The notes beneath the pieces are model-generated. The model saw only the letters and a program-made list of their open reading frames with translations, was not told the DNA's origin and did not search any database. From Cristatella mucedo (lineage: Eukaryota; Bryozoa; Phylactolaemata; Cristatellidae), in assembly GCA_009760855.2 (NCBI GenBank), contig WPIO01000003.1, positions 1,412,001 through 1,476,000 of the forward strand: a stretch of DNA of 64,000 nt, in the 5' to 3' direction. Each line of letters begins with the position of its first letter. Within the stretch, counting starts at the first letter, position 1. Positions 13,226 to 27,300 of this stretch are shown here, in pieces. A program made the position numbers and the translations under genes.

Positions 13226-16200
13226 GAGAGGGAGAGTGCATGCAATGAGACCTGGGGATAAGTATCAAAACGATCCTACCATCACTTGAGATCATGGCAG
13301 ACCAAAGCATGTATAAGGAAGACTTTTGCAATGGATGGACTGCAGTTGACGTCAGATCCCTTGGTGAAGTAGGGTGTTCTCGGTCGATGATGCCTACATA
13401 GCTAGCTGCATTACTGTATGTGGGATGATAACTCCACATCATGGACTTTGGTGTCAGCCGTGTTTTCACTTCTATGGTAAGATCGCAGGCTACCATCAAA
13501 GATGTGATTGCCCGAGTGAAGAAAGGAAGCATATCAAATATCCGACAAATAGCTTTCGTTTGCCATTGTGTGAAGGAACATGACTCTGCAGCCTGTGAGT
13601 ATTGTGCAGAGACCCTACGAGGGCTCAGACTGCCTAAGCAGCCGCAGACGATGACCCGACAGATGAAACGTCGGTCCTGCCCAAATCCAAGCACCATCGG
13701 CATTTGTGGGGACATGCATCTACCACAAACTGCCACCAGCTGTCAGGTGGGTTCGGAACGAACTATGGCTCGACAGTGCAAAACAGTGCATGCATGGATT
13801 AAAATGGCTGCCGAAGTAGTACAAGGTAGGATGCTGGCAGCTGTCTAGAGTTTGTAGCCGGGCTTGACCCGCGTGGTTTTGGAGAATAGAGTGTTTGGTG
13901 TTGTAGCCAGCAGTCGGCCGCCCCACCCAGCCCGACAGCAGGTCGTGCGGAAGGCTGCCGCACATTGTCAACCGTTCCTAGGCATTTGCTCATGCTAGGA
14001 GTTTGAATGTATTTCGGGTCAGCATCATTTCAGTTTAAGCACTTTATCTTGGGGGCTCGAAGACTGGGAAAATGTAAATACAGATGGCAAATTCTCTTCA
14101 GTGTAATTTTGAATTACGGCAGAGAGAACAGTGATTCTCTAGGTTATATCAGAGCTACAACGGCTACAAGGCTACCACCTCAATCTGCATACCTGTATGT
14201 GCTGAACATGTGAACGTCGCGCCAGCGCTATGCGCAGGCCACCGAGTGGCTCCTGCTTTAACCCTCTCAAGTCACCAGGACTAAATCTGTTGCTCCAGAC
14301 GGTAGTGCACAGCAGTCTGATAGTCCTCTGCCTCATATGCCATCCGTTCATGCATCTGAAAATCAGCGTTCAGTCTTTTGTTGTGCCCAGTTTTTTGCAA
14401 TCTCGGGGTGAAGGCCCGAACCACAATGAAACGGCATTGTAATTCGTACTTCAGGAGCAAAGTCTGTTTGGACATCAGTCAGAATGTAAGGCCTCCGATG
14501 ACATGTGTGTCGAACTGACCTGGGTAGTGCCTGGTTTCCGGTTTATTTTCCCAATTAAGCCTCCTTAGGAGGTGCATTATTGTAAAGTTAAGTTCGTGAT
14601 TGTGTTGCATGTGGGGCTGACCTGCATTTCTGGCAATTTTGCAGAAGCTCCAGAAAGAGAGCAAAGACCAGATTACCGGCCTGGCTAGCATGGTAAGTGT
14701 AACTGTAGAACGAGGTGGCATCGAACTGCACAGAACATTTGATTTTTGTGTTTTGCCGCAGTAACTTACAGCTACTTTTTTAGGTAATAATTGAATGAAA
14801 CCATTGCCTTAAACGTTGTGCTGAGCTGTTAAATTGCTCCTTACACACAGCTGAAGCCTTATTGGTAGCTGCTTAGTGCTTAGCTATTTAGCCAAAACTT
14901 TAGAGTTGTTTCCAGGAAGTCGCTAAGGCTGAACCGTTTGAGGAGTTGAACTTTGACCTTACCCGAAGCTTTCAGTGGTACTGAATGGCTAGCCCTTAGT
15001 GCTCAGCTAGCGATGGGGGGCATGGTGGGGCTCTGCCATCGGGCAGCCCCTCGATACCCCCATGCTGAAACCTGGCACTACTCGACAGTGGCCTGCAATA
15101 CTGCTCTGCAGCATGGGTGCAATAGTCTAGAGCACAGTTGGAGCAGAAAGAGCTTTTGAGTAATAACAACGGAAGAGCACGTGAAAGAAGCAGCCCATCT
15201 AGCGGTCAGCGCTTTGCTCGCAATCTGTGGGAAACAGCTGTGAGGTTGCAGTTTTGGCTCTCTCACAGCTGGCCATTTCACTGTCACACCTGCTGTCGCT
15301 GTTCGCAGGCAATACCTATTGCCATGTACATTGTACCTAGCGTATGATATGTTATTTAACGAATAGAGCAGGTATGGATGTGCTGTGCCGTACATCCAAT
15401 TTACAGGTAGTTGAGTGGCGAAATATTTGTTGTTAGTTTTTTGATCGGTAATCGTGAGTCAAAAGGTTCATGTCCTAGTCTATATACAGAGTTCTTGTGA
15501 CTGAGCTTACCCATCAGACCTGTGGCTTTTTTCTTAGAACCCCGTGCTGTATTGTAGGTGAAGACCAAAGGCAAGATGGCTGTGAAGAGTCTCAGGCGCA
15601 GGCTACACGAAGAGGTCAAGGTCTGCCCCGTGTCTGCTGCAGTTTGGGGCGCGCCTGCCCTTCTGAATCGACTTAGGGTGACGCTGGCCTTGCTGTTCAT
15701 TACTCATACATTGGTAAATCGTTTCTTTCCCTCAGCATGACGATGGCATTTCCCGCAGATCACGGCGTCCACAAAGAGTGAACTCTTACAAGCAAAGCAT
15801 GTCAGATGACACGGATGCACCCGCTGACGCTCGGATGGTCAGCAAGCGACCTCCTCGGGTATCTGTGTACATGGTGTTTGTTGGTGTGCCACAGGGGGAG
15901 TCGTCCGTCCAGGGTTGATTTGTATATATGTATGTATCTCCATCAGTAACTCCACAAAGTCATAAAGACCATGTGGGTGTTACGCAAGAGAGTTTTGTAT
16001 AGCGCACTCACAGCCTAAGCGGCTTTCGGTACGCATTCGGTAGCCAACAGATTTGTCTCACGCAACAAAGAGAAAGTGGGAAGCATAGCAGAGTCAGGAG
16101 AGCAGTTGAGGTAGTGAGTAGCATAGAAGTAGCAGTTCAGGACCACTGAAAAAGATGTTCCATAGTCGGCAGTTGGAGAGTAGTTGTCGTTTCGTAAGAA

Positions 16201-19200
16201 TTGTGGAAGCGAGTTCCACAGTCTAGGACCTGCCGAGCTAAAGCTTCTGTCGCCAACTGTCGAGATAGGATGTCACAAATGCATGGACGAACTTGGATGT
16301 GGCATCCCTGTCTGTCCAGGCCCAATTGTGGCAACATTACGTAGCTGAAAGTATGCAGACTTGACTGTGGAGCTAATGCCGTCGTCTAGTGAAAGGTCAC
16401 TTTTGTAACAGGGCACTCAGATTTCGTTCAGACTCTACAGGAGATATGCTGATTTGTGCTGCTAATTGAATGGCAACTGATTTTCTCAAATTGGATGGCA
16501 ATTAAATCAACTTACTGGCTATGGATAAACTAAGTGTGGCTCAAATTGGAAAACCTATCTTGAAAATGAGATCCTCCAGCATATCTCCTGTAGAGTCTGA
16601 ACGAAATCTGAGTGCCCTGTTACAAAAGTGACCTTTCACTAGACGACGGCATTAGCTCCACAGTCAAGTCTGCATACTTTCAGCTACGTAATGTTGCCAC
16701 AGTTGGGCCTGGATAGACAGGAATGCCACATCCAAGTTCGTCCATGCATTTGTGACATCCTATCTCGACTTTGGTATAACTCATTACTCTCAGGTCATCT
16801 GGCATACACAATAAGGCAATTACAGTTACTGCAAAACTCTTCAGCCATACTTGTCTGTCGTAAGCATTGCAGTTGCCACATTACACCACTTCTCGCCGAT
16901 CTGCACTCGCTGCCCATCAAGCAACGCTACGACTACTATGTTTTATTGCTCACTTTTAGGTATAATCATTCTATTGTTCCAGCCTTCTATCGGAACTGCA
17001 TTCAAATCAGGCCAGGCACCGTACCGCCCGCTCTGCTTACTCAGGTCGTTTAGTTGTATCTCAAACCAACCTCAAATCCTTAGGAGACCGCGCCTTACGT
17101 TTGTGTGCCCCCAAAGCCTTAAACTTACTCCCGACTGGTTTCATCACATCCCCTTGACGTAACGACTCAAACAGAAGATAATTAACACATCTTTTCCTCC
17201 CAGCATTTACTGGGCTCTTGCGACTTGTCCTTTGAGTGCTTATGCGTGCCGATGCTGTGCATGTTGTAAAATCCCTAGAAAGAAATTAATTCTCTGAGGG
17301 TGCTGTACAAATGTATTATTATTGTTATTACTATTAATTTGCTTATGCCAGTACAAATTAGGGGGAATTTCGTAATTGGCTTCTGCTTCTTACACAATCT
17401 CACGGCATGTTATAACTATTAAGGACGGCTCCTTTTTTCAACACCTTCACTGTGCCTTTCAGCAGCCTCTTGTGGCAGCATCTCCCCGGCTGTTGCTATG
17501 CGAACCCCTTTTTGTTTCAGCTTCTGCTGATGCTGGAGCGTAATCGTCATTCATTCAGCAAATGTACTGGCGGTGAATCTAAAGTCTATCATTAATTTGC
17601 AGCCGTTTAAAAATTGGCAAGCATGAAGAACAGCTGCGCCATGATAAAACTTACACTCTACGCAAATCGGGTAGCTTTCCAATATGCCAACTCAGCTATG
17701 CCATGCGGAAACTCCAGTCTTCACCTAGGGCCTCTCTTCTGTGCAGAGAGGGCAAGCTGCCTGAATGTCATGGCCAGCCTGTGAGAGCCCCTATTTATAA
17801 ATCAAAGTCGTTTGAGTATTGTAAGTTAGCATCTCAAAGTTCAACTAAGTAGTAAAGCCTCGCCGCCTGGAAAACCCATCATTACTCGAAGTAGCTGCCG
17901 TACTGCGGCTGACGATTCGACTTTCCAATCGTGAGACGTGTCAGGTGCTCCACATGTACTAGTCTGCCGGCTTAGTATGTCCGACCATGATTTCTAGGCA
18001 TTTTAATCAATTAAGTAAATCAATAATCAATTAAATCGTAATCAATTGAACGCTTCGTGATCATTCAGGGCATGCAAGTACATGATGTTTTTGTATTAAA
18101 GACATACTATTTACAGCCTTAGCACCTATGTGAAAACAGTATTAGTTCCCGACTGCTGACCGAGGGCTCCAGCAAATTTGCGACAGAGCAACCTAATCAA
18201 GGCACAATCTAGTCTGTGTGGTGAAACTCACTTGCCTCGGGATACTGCAATAAGCACGAAATAGTTTGTATGCTATAAAGAGTTATTCTTTTCAGCATTT
18301 GCAGCTGCCGCTGTAAGTTAAAGAGGAACGGAGCAAACATTGCTGTGTCGGCTGCTGCTGACCCAGAAGGAATTGGTTGCTTTTGGAATTAGAATTTCTT
18401 AAATCTTGAAGTGAATGGATGTAACACGTGGCACCCGCTCCTTCCTACGTCCGGTGCTCATTTGGAATGGTCATCTTGGTGCCCTCGTCTTGGCTCCGGT
18501 GCTGCCCACGGCTTCGTTTGTCTGTCCTACTGGGGCGCTCGATCATGTGCTCGGGCCGGTCGCCGCATTGGCAGGGGCCGTCGTTAGAGTCGTCGACGAA
18601 CTTGGTTGTGCGAGCACACTCCGGCGCACTCTGACCACGCCTGCTGCTCGTCGTCTGCACAACCGCATGGTGCAGAACTGCTTAAATTTGGCTTTTGGAG
18701 GCTGTACGCCGAATTTGCCGAAAATAAAGGGGCCACCGGATGCCGAATTTAAAAGGGAGTTATGAGTGATTCGCCCATTGGGAGAGTGGGAGCAGTGTGG
18801 GAGAGATTCAGAAACAAAGATGTATGTTTCGACGGTCTCAAACGCTGCGCCGCTTGCAATGCCGTTCCAGAAAGAGATGAGCTCGGATATGGGCTTCAGA
18901 TCGTTACCCGTGATCCACATGGTGCCGTCGTGTCTGTGCAGTGCAAGTTCTTTGGGGGCGAAGACGTCGACACCGGCATCGGCACCACTCGCAAGTGCGA
19001 TACCAATCTGTTCCAGCATCCGTTTAGGAAGGACAACTATCGCAGCCACATGAAGAAGCAGCATTACAGTGATTGGATCGATTACATGGCTGCATTGGCA
19101 GAGGCAAAGAAGCCCTTCTTTGATAATCGACCCGAACATCGCAACATGCTGCATTGTTACTTCGACGGCACTAGCTGCAAGCGGGATTTCATCATCGATG

Positions 19201-22200
19201 CTCGCGTTGTCGAGAAGTTGATCGTTGGTGTATTTTGGCATGATGACGTCGAAGACGAATCATTATCGAAGGCTTTGTCTCAATTCAAGATTCAGAGCGA
19301 CGGCTGCTTGAAGGTCGTCAATACGAATCCACTGAGGTTTCTGTTGGTGATTAAGCATGTTTCAGTTGGCCTATCATTCCGACAGACTGAGGCTGTAATT
19401 CGTCATCACCAGGAGTTGACCAAAAATCCCACATTGACGGGTGTGACCAGGCATATGGCTTCGAACCATGTGTGTCTCATGGTTGCTGTTTCACTTCAAT
19501 GCATTTCTGAGCTTCTGAGTGACACCTTCACTTGGGCATTCTCGTTTGCCTGCAACTGCACCTCGCACCCGGGCCTGCTTTACATGTCTGTGCGCCTACG
19601 CGTGCCTAGTTTGGGATTCCTGGTCAATGTCCATTTCTTTCTGATTCCTGTGTTTGAACCCCACACAGTGGTACACAGGTCGCTGCTATCGTCAAAGTGA
19701 TTGACGCCATATTTTTGCATGACGCCAGAAGCTACTTGGCGTCAGATTGGGAGAATACGATGACTGGACGCCATGGCGGTGTCGTTACTTATCTTGAGCA
19801 GGAAGCTGCCCATTGTGTCATCGTGTTTGGTGCCCGCCACATCAGATGGACTTGGTCATGAAGTAAGGCTTTGCCGACATCGATGATGGCGACTTTGTTA
19901 AGCAGGTCAACTCATTTATTAATCGCCTTCGTCGCCAAGAGAACTTGATAACGGATGTGTGCTCTACGTGTCCGAAGCTAATCAATCGTTGGCTTCACAT
20001 GGCCAATTCTTTGTCGTGGCTGTTACAACACCGCATTCGACTTATCCAACATATTCAGGAGAAACCATTCGATGGTGCACCGGACAGACTGGTGGATTAC
20101 GGCGTCAGTGGTTGCAGCTGTGTGCAAGGTTGTCACGGTCATGAAGCTGCAGTCGCGAGATCTCATCTTCTGGCAGCAACGTTCCGAGATCGAGAAGCTG
20201 ATCGCCCATCTATCTTTGTTACTCACAATTGACCTAACGGGTGAAGATCATGCGGCAGATGCAATCGGAGTCGGACGATTAAGTATTCAGTTTCACTCGG
20301 TTCTATAATTTATTGAGGACCAGGAGACATTCTTCCTCGACAAACTAAATGCGCTCAATAACGATCGCCGTCGTGCAGTTAGCACAACACTAGGCACGTT
20401 TATGGTGAGCATGGTTGAAGGAATGGTGCAAGTCCAAGCCGAAGCAACAGTTCTTATAATGTGGCAGCTTGTGAGGCACCTCCGGTGATGTATGCTGTGC
20501 TGCTTGCACTTCGTTCCTTGACTTTAGTTATTGTCTCATTGATCCACACCGCAATTGCTTAGCCCAGTTTTGGACTGCATCTATGATTGAGGCTGTTGAG
20601 CAGGGGCATCGCCATCTTGTGGCTAACGATGCCATCAAGGTGGCTGTTGCCAAGCACGACCAGTCGACGGATTTTAATGCTGCTTGAGTTGACGTTAAAC
20701 ATATCTCGCCTGAATCTTCATGCAAACACATGCATCAGTTCTGCAGCAGATTGACATCCGTTTTTGCCAACATTACTTCGGTCGAGTTGGACTTCTCTGT
20801 GCTCACGTGGGAAATGGACGACCGCCACACCAATCTGACATCATTAGCTTTGGAGGGCATCTTCCAGGCGAAGCAGTTTGATCGCCTGTCAATGCTTTAG
20901 AGTTTAAAATGCTTTTACGTCGTTTACACCAGTTACTTCTTTATGCACATGCTCAATAGGGTGTCATTTTACTCCTGATACGATGCCTTTAACTGCTGTT
21001 AGCTATGACCCCGAATTTAAGGGGCGGCGTCGCGCCGAAAATAGGTCAATTTTGTTAAATTCGGCTTTTGCCTAATTTAAACCTGTCTGGCATGGTGGCA
21101 ATCTTCGCACTCGTTCGTCCCCCGTTGCAGCCCCCCATGCCGAATTCGGATGGCCAAAGCAGCTGGGTGAAGAGGAGTGTCGGCGAGCAGGTGCTGCCGC
21201 CGCCGATTCGCCGCGAATCCTACAACAAGTGAGTGGCCAGCAGTCTCGGTCGCATCGAGTAGATTTCCTGTGATATCAGGCACGAGATTGCCGGTGCGGC
21301 AGGCTGTTGGCTTTCGTCAAGAGCCTGCCTGCGTTGGACAGGCTACGATGAGTGGGCGGGGCGAGGCGATTAGTTATGCCCGACACCTGAATATATGTAT
21401 GTCTGGCTTGCTTCTCCTGCCTGTAAAGGTGCCCTGCAAGCAGAGGTGTGCGATAGTTTTTTTTTCTCTGTACGCCGAATGTAGCCAAGGTTGTGCGAAC
21501 GGCAGTGCTGACCTTCAGCCTGCCTTCATTAAGTCACCATATCAAGTCCCCTGCCCAAGTCCTCATATGTGTGGACGCGAGAGCATCTGTTGCTGGCAGC
21601 ATAGGCCTTTTGCTTGCTTCGTCAGGTTTTTGTTAGGCCGCTAAATTCGATGCTTGCCCGCGAAGCAGCAGCATTTCTAGCCGACACTTTGCTCACGGAG
21701 ATATTCCTGTGTAGCACTTCCTATGTATCACTTCTGCTGCTCTGCACGAAGATGTCGCCTACTTTGTTCCAGAACCAACCGTTGCTATTATTGGCCTGCA
21801 CAGTTACATTACATGCTTTGAAAGTGATGTCCCTACAGACTTTCATTGATCAGTCGCATTTAACTGGCATTGAATAGCTAAGGCATTCGTAGTGATAGTT
21901 GTATCTGTTTCATGAGTTGCCCGCTCAAAACTGTAATATAATTATTGCCTCATAGAACAGACTGGAGCCTGTATGAGCAATGTGCACTTCACATCTACTT
22001 GTGCCATATTAGCTGTTTTATGCTTTTAGGGCCCGACACTATAACCCGCTTAGCTTTGACGACGATGATCTAGCTGAGTCGCGCGTGAGTATAAACTTAA
22101 TGGAAGATCCTGATATTCAGTCTATTGTGAAGAAGTCATTCAGCATGGAGGATATTACAGCAGCTGACATCACTGAGGTATGATGATCGGTATACCATAC

Positions 22201-24259
22201 ATAAGTCGATGTTTTGACTTTCTGCTTAGAAATCGTCACGTAACTAGCATTCAGTGTGTGTGCATGTGCATCTGTGCACGTGTGTGCTGCCTTTAACTGC
22301 TGAACGGTTCGTTGTGTTATCATTAAGGTGAATGGTGAGCCTCTGCATGCAGCCATTACTTAACTAGGATCATAAACACGGACTTAAGCTAGCAGTGCTT
22401 ATGTTCAACGATTACACCACTTCTCGCCGACCTGCACTGGCTACCAGTCAAGCGACGGATCGACTTCAAAGTTTTGTCGCTCCCTTTTAGGTCACTTCAT
22501 TCTTTGGCTCTAGCCTATCTCTCAGATCTACTCCCCCACCAGGCCAAGCATAGTACCACCCGCTTTTTGGAATCCAACAGTTTACCACTACCTCGCACAT
22601 ACCTCAAATCCTTTGGAGACCGTGCATTTAGTTCGTATGGTCCCAAAGCCTGGAACACCCTCCCGACTTGTGTCAGAACATCCCTTGACTTGACCACATT
22701 TAAAAAAAACTTGAAAACACTTATTTAGGACAGCATATAGTGGGTCCCTGTGATTCGTTCTTGATGTGCTTATGCGTGCTGACACTGTGCATGCTGTCAC
22801 TAACCGCATTTGCATGCTGACCCTGTGCATGTCACCCTAACCATTTTATTCATGTTGTTTATCAAGCATGCTATTACTCACCATTCAATTGCATTTCCAT
22901 TTGCAGAAAATGAAAAGCGCCTAGAAAGAGATTAAGTTCTCTGAGGGCGCTTTATCAAGTGCATTATTATTATTATAAGGCCAAGGAAGACCTGGCAGGA
23001 AGGCAGGATAGCGGTTCACAGGATTAAGGAACCGAGAGTTTCTACCATCCTGCCAGTACAACGGTGACAAGTCAAGAAGAGGTCAGGGCTGCTAATAGCT
23101 CGATGGGTAGTGAAGTTGACGAGTGTGCAGTCTTAGGGCTAGGATGTCACGATGCTTTCGCAGGATGTTTCCTGCTATGACAATCTGCTGCACACTGCAG
23201 GGCAGCAAAGAGCCCAGCGGCAGCAGGGGGGGGGGCAAAGGGCCATGAGAAACTGCGGCTGCAGCTAGCAATGCCTTGCTTATGACAAACCGTAGTTTCA
23301 GTTTGGTGAACAAGAATGGCTGTATTACAAGAAGACTATAGCCTCATGGGATTGCATCATGCTTCATGTCATGCAGCGTGGATCACTAGTGGAATGCTAT
23401 TTCCCATGTGCAGCAATTATCAGTTTCTACAGAGTCTGTGTACCTACCATCCTCTACCTAGCCTGACTCAGATACCAATTTTACAATTTCCAAGAACATG
23501 CATTATTCGGTAATAATAATAATAATAATTGGAAAGGCTGACACTCAAAATTGGCTCTGCTAGCATATCTCCTGTTGAATCTGCACGAAATCTAGGTGTC
23601 ATGTTCCAAAGTAACCTTTCGTTAGATGACTACATCAGCTGCACAGTCAAGTCTGCCTACTGTCAGCTACATTACATTGCTTAAATACGAGCGTGTTTAG
23701 ATAGATATACCACACTTAAGTTGGTCCATGCATTTGTGACATCTCGTCTTGACTTATGTAACTCGCTGCTTGCTGGCCTATCGGCATGTGCAATCAGGCG
23801 CTTACAGCTGGTGCGAAAGTCTGCAGCTAGGCTTGTCTGTCGTGAGCATCGCAGTTGCCACATCATCTCGCCGACCTGCACTGGCTACCAGTCAATTAGC
23901 GGATCGACTTAAAGGTTTTGTCACTCACGTTTAGATCCCTTCATTCTTTGGCTCCAGCCACACTTGCATGCTGACCCTGTTCATGTCACCCCTAACCATG
24001 TATTCATGCTGTTTATCAAGCATTATGTTTTCACTCACCATTTGATCGTGTTTCCTTTGCAGCAAATGTAAAGCGCCTAGAAAGAGATTAAGTTCTCTGG
24101 GGATGCTTTATCAAGTGTATTATTATTATTATCAAGGTTCGGGTCCTATCTCAGTGGGCGACTTCAGAGCATTGTGTGAACAGACACAGATCATCTAAGG
24201 AATCACAGAAGTATGGTGTACCTCCGGATTCTGTGTTTGGTCCACTTCTTTCATGGTTT

Positions 24260-24334
<75 letters not shown>

Positions 24335-27300
24335 CAAAAATGTGATCGCAGAGCACAATCAGGGCTTTCACTTCTATGCAGAAACTACTCCGGTGTACCT
24401 TTGCTTTTGATGACTCCCAGCCCTCCATCACATATTGATATCATCTGCATATGGATAGCACCAAATTTTTTTAAATTGAATTACGATAAAACTAACTTAC
24501 TAGTTATGAGCAAACCAAGTGTGAGTCAGAAATCGAAAAGATAATCACTCAAAATTGGCCCAGCCAGTATATCTCCTGTAGCATGCACACAATTTAGGTG
24601 TCCTATTCCAAAGTTACATTTCGCTAGACAACCATGTCCGCTCCACAGTCAAATCTGCCTACTGTTAGCTGTGTAACTTTGCAAAATTCGGGCCTGCCTA
24701 AGCAGGGATACCACATCAAAGTTGGTTCGTGCATTTGTTAAAACCCGTCTCGATTTCTGTAACTCACTTCTTGCAGGTCTTCCAGCTTTTGCAACAAGGC
24801 ACATACAGTTGGTGCCAAACTCTGCAGCCAGGCTTGTCTGTCGTGAGCACCACGGTTGCCAGATTACGCCAATTCTCACCGACCTGCGCTGGCTATCAAT
24901 CAAGCATCGCATCGACTTGAAAGTTTTGTCAGTCACTTTTTGGTTCCTTCATTCTCTTGCTCCAGCCCAGCCACTGACCTCGCCCATCAGGCTAGGCATC
25001 GTACCACCATCTCCTTACATTCAATCGTTCAGCTATGCTTCGAGCCTACCTGGTATCTTCTGGAGACCGTGCCTTTACGTATGCTTTCAAAGAACTTACT
25101 CCTGACTGACGTCACAGCATCCCCTGACTTGAATTGACGTCACGACATCCCCAGACATTTAAACATGCAGACATCCCAGACATTTAAGCAGAAGCTAAAT
25201 ATGCACGTTTTCTCCATAGAATGTGCTGGATCCCTGTGAATTGTCCTTTGTGTGCTTATTCATGCTGACACTGTGTATGTTGTCACTAACCGTATTGGCT
25301 TGCGTCCTGTATTGCATATCGAAAGTGCTTGGAAATAGATGAAATTCATTGAGGGGGCTATGCAATTTTTAAAATTATTTATAATTACTATGGTCAATTA
25401 TTATTAAGTGTACCAGCTTTGTGCAATGCTTTGGTGGTTTGTCCAAGTTTTGCATTTGACACAATCCGAAGTCATCTCAAGACAGAATGTGCACATTAAG
25501 AATCCAACGGATGTGGCGGGTGCTGTGTGATCTTTAGTCTGTCGGCAGCTGTCAAGTGAAGATTGGTGGATGCATCCTTGGTCGTTAATGATCTTGCATA
25601 AACTTCCTGTCCGAATTAACTCCAGGGAAAGATGCCGATATCGAGCAGCGAGTTTTTGCATTCCAAAATGCCTTTAGACATTCGAGTGGCCACAGAAGTC
25701 TTTGTTACCGGATGCAACCGTGCAGCCAGAGCAGTTCAAGGGGAGGGGGGTTGCGTTCGAAGCGGCGACTGTTTATTCAGCTTTTGCCATTCCTAGAATG
25801 CGCCAAGAAACACACTACCGTCTGCGCTTTAACAGAGAATTCTGATTTTCTGCCTATTTAAGCTGAAATCCGTCATTGCCTTAAAAGAAAAACCCGTGGA
25901 CGTTTGACGGCATGTTTTCAGGATAGTGGCAGCTCCTCCGATGTCTCGGACGAAAGTGCAGACTTGCTGTCCGACGGCGGTAGCACAGTGTTACTGAGAG
26001 ACCCTTTGAGCAGCAGCATCATTAGCAGATCCGGCTGGGTGCCTGTGGCTCCGCCCAGGCGCAGCAGAGGTCACCAGAGACCCGTGCAGGACTCGCTCAC
26101 CGATCACGCAGGTACGTGCCCCCCCCCCCTGCAAAAAAAGTGAGCTCGTCGAGCGGCCGTCGCCCTGGTTGGTCAGCTTCCCGTCGAGCTGACCCTGAAT
26201 CGCCCTAAATCGGGCCTAGAACGCTTGGCAAGCAGCCGAGGTCGAGAGGTCGCAGCAGCCGGGCCGGCCAACCCCTCGTTCAGGCAGGTCGGGCGGTAGA
26301 GTCTCGGCTACCGCGCTGCTGCGCATTGCTTCTGCCTCTCAGCTCGTGCGGCCACCGCCGATTCTGTGCGCACAGATGCCAGCAGCATCAATAGCACCGA
26401 CAGTGGCTCCGGCGGCTGCCATCAGCCAACGGCGGCGGCACACGTGCACCCGCCTGTGCCGGGCATCGACATGCACGACCTCATGGACGTGCACGCGGAT
26501 TCCAGCGGCAGCACGGCCTTGCCCCTTGAGCCTGGCGCCGGGAGCTTTGATCCAGCTTCTCGAGGAGGTGGCGGCGGTGGCGGCTCCGGCGGAAGCACGA
26601 TCGGCAGAAGCTCCAGCTGCACTCCCAAGGAGCCCTGCTCTGCCGGCGCTTCCGCCTGGGAAGCCGCGCAGCACCCCGACGACGACGCCTCGGCAGCGGC
26701 GAGCAAGGCGGCTCCCGTGCGGCGCGCTGCGCCTCGGATCGAGCAGCTGCAGCGGGAGCTGCTCGATCGAGTCACCGGGCAGCCGATGCCGCCCGCAGCT
26801 GTCGTGGCAGCAGCAGCTGCTGCAGCAAAGCTGCGACCCGTGACGTGTGCACCAGCCATTGGGCGAGACAGCGAACCCGCCGAAGTGTCGGGTGGCGGCA
26901 GCGGCAGTGCAGCTAAGGGTCGCGAGCCGCCTCGCTCCATCTCACCCTCCTCCTCACCCTCACCCTCCTCCTCCTCCGGGCTGCACCAAAGCGTCGCCGG
27001 CGGCTCGTTTCCCCGAAAAGATGCCACCAAGAGGCAGACCATTTTCGGCGACCCTCGCCAGCTGAGGCTGCTGCCTCCGGCCCTAGAAGAGGACGAAGAG
27101 ATGATGAGCACATGCTGTTCTCCTGCACTTGCGAACCCTCCACTTTCTGCCGGCACTGCCGCCGCCGCTGCCCCCGCCGGGCCGCGGTCGTTCGGCGAGC
27201 AGCCGTTCTGTCGCGCGCCGATGGCCGCCGCGGCCGGTCGAGCGCAGTGTGCGGGCGCCTCGTCGGCTATCGCCTCGGACGGCGAGCAGCTGCACGAGGA

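Noticed and set aside
13059-13848. 225-codon minus and 135-codon plus ORFs
   Set aside because: They overlap each other, and the minus one is partly made by the GA repeat. No domain or splice logic supports either.
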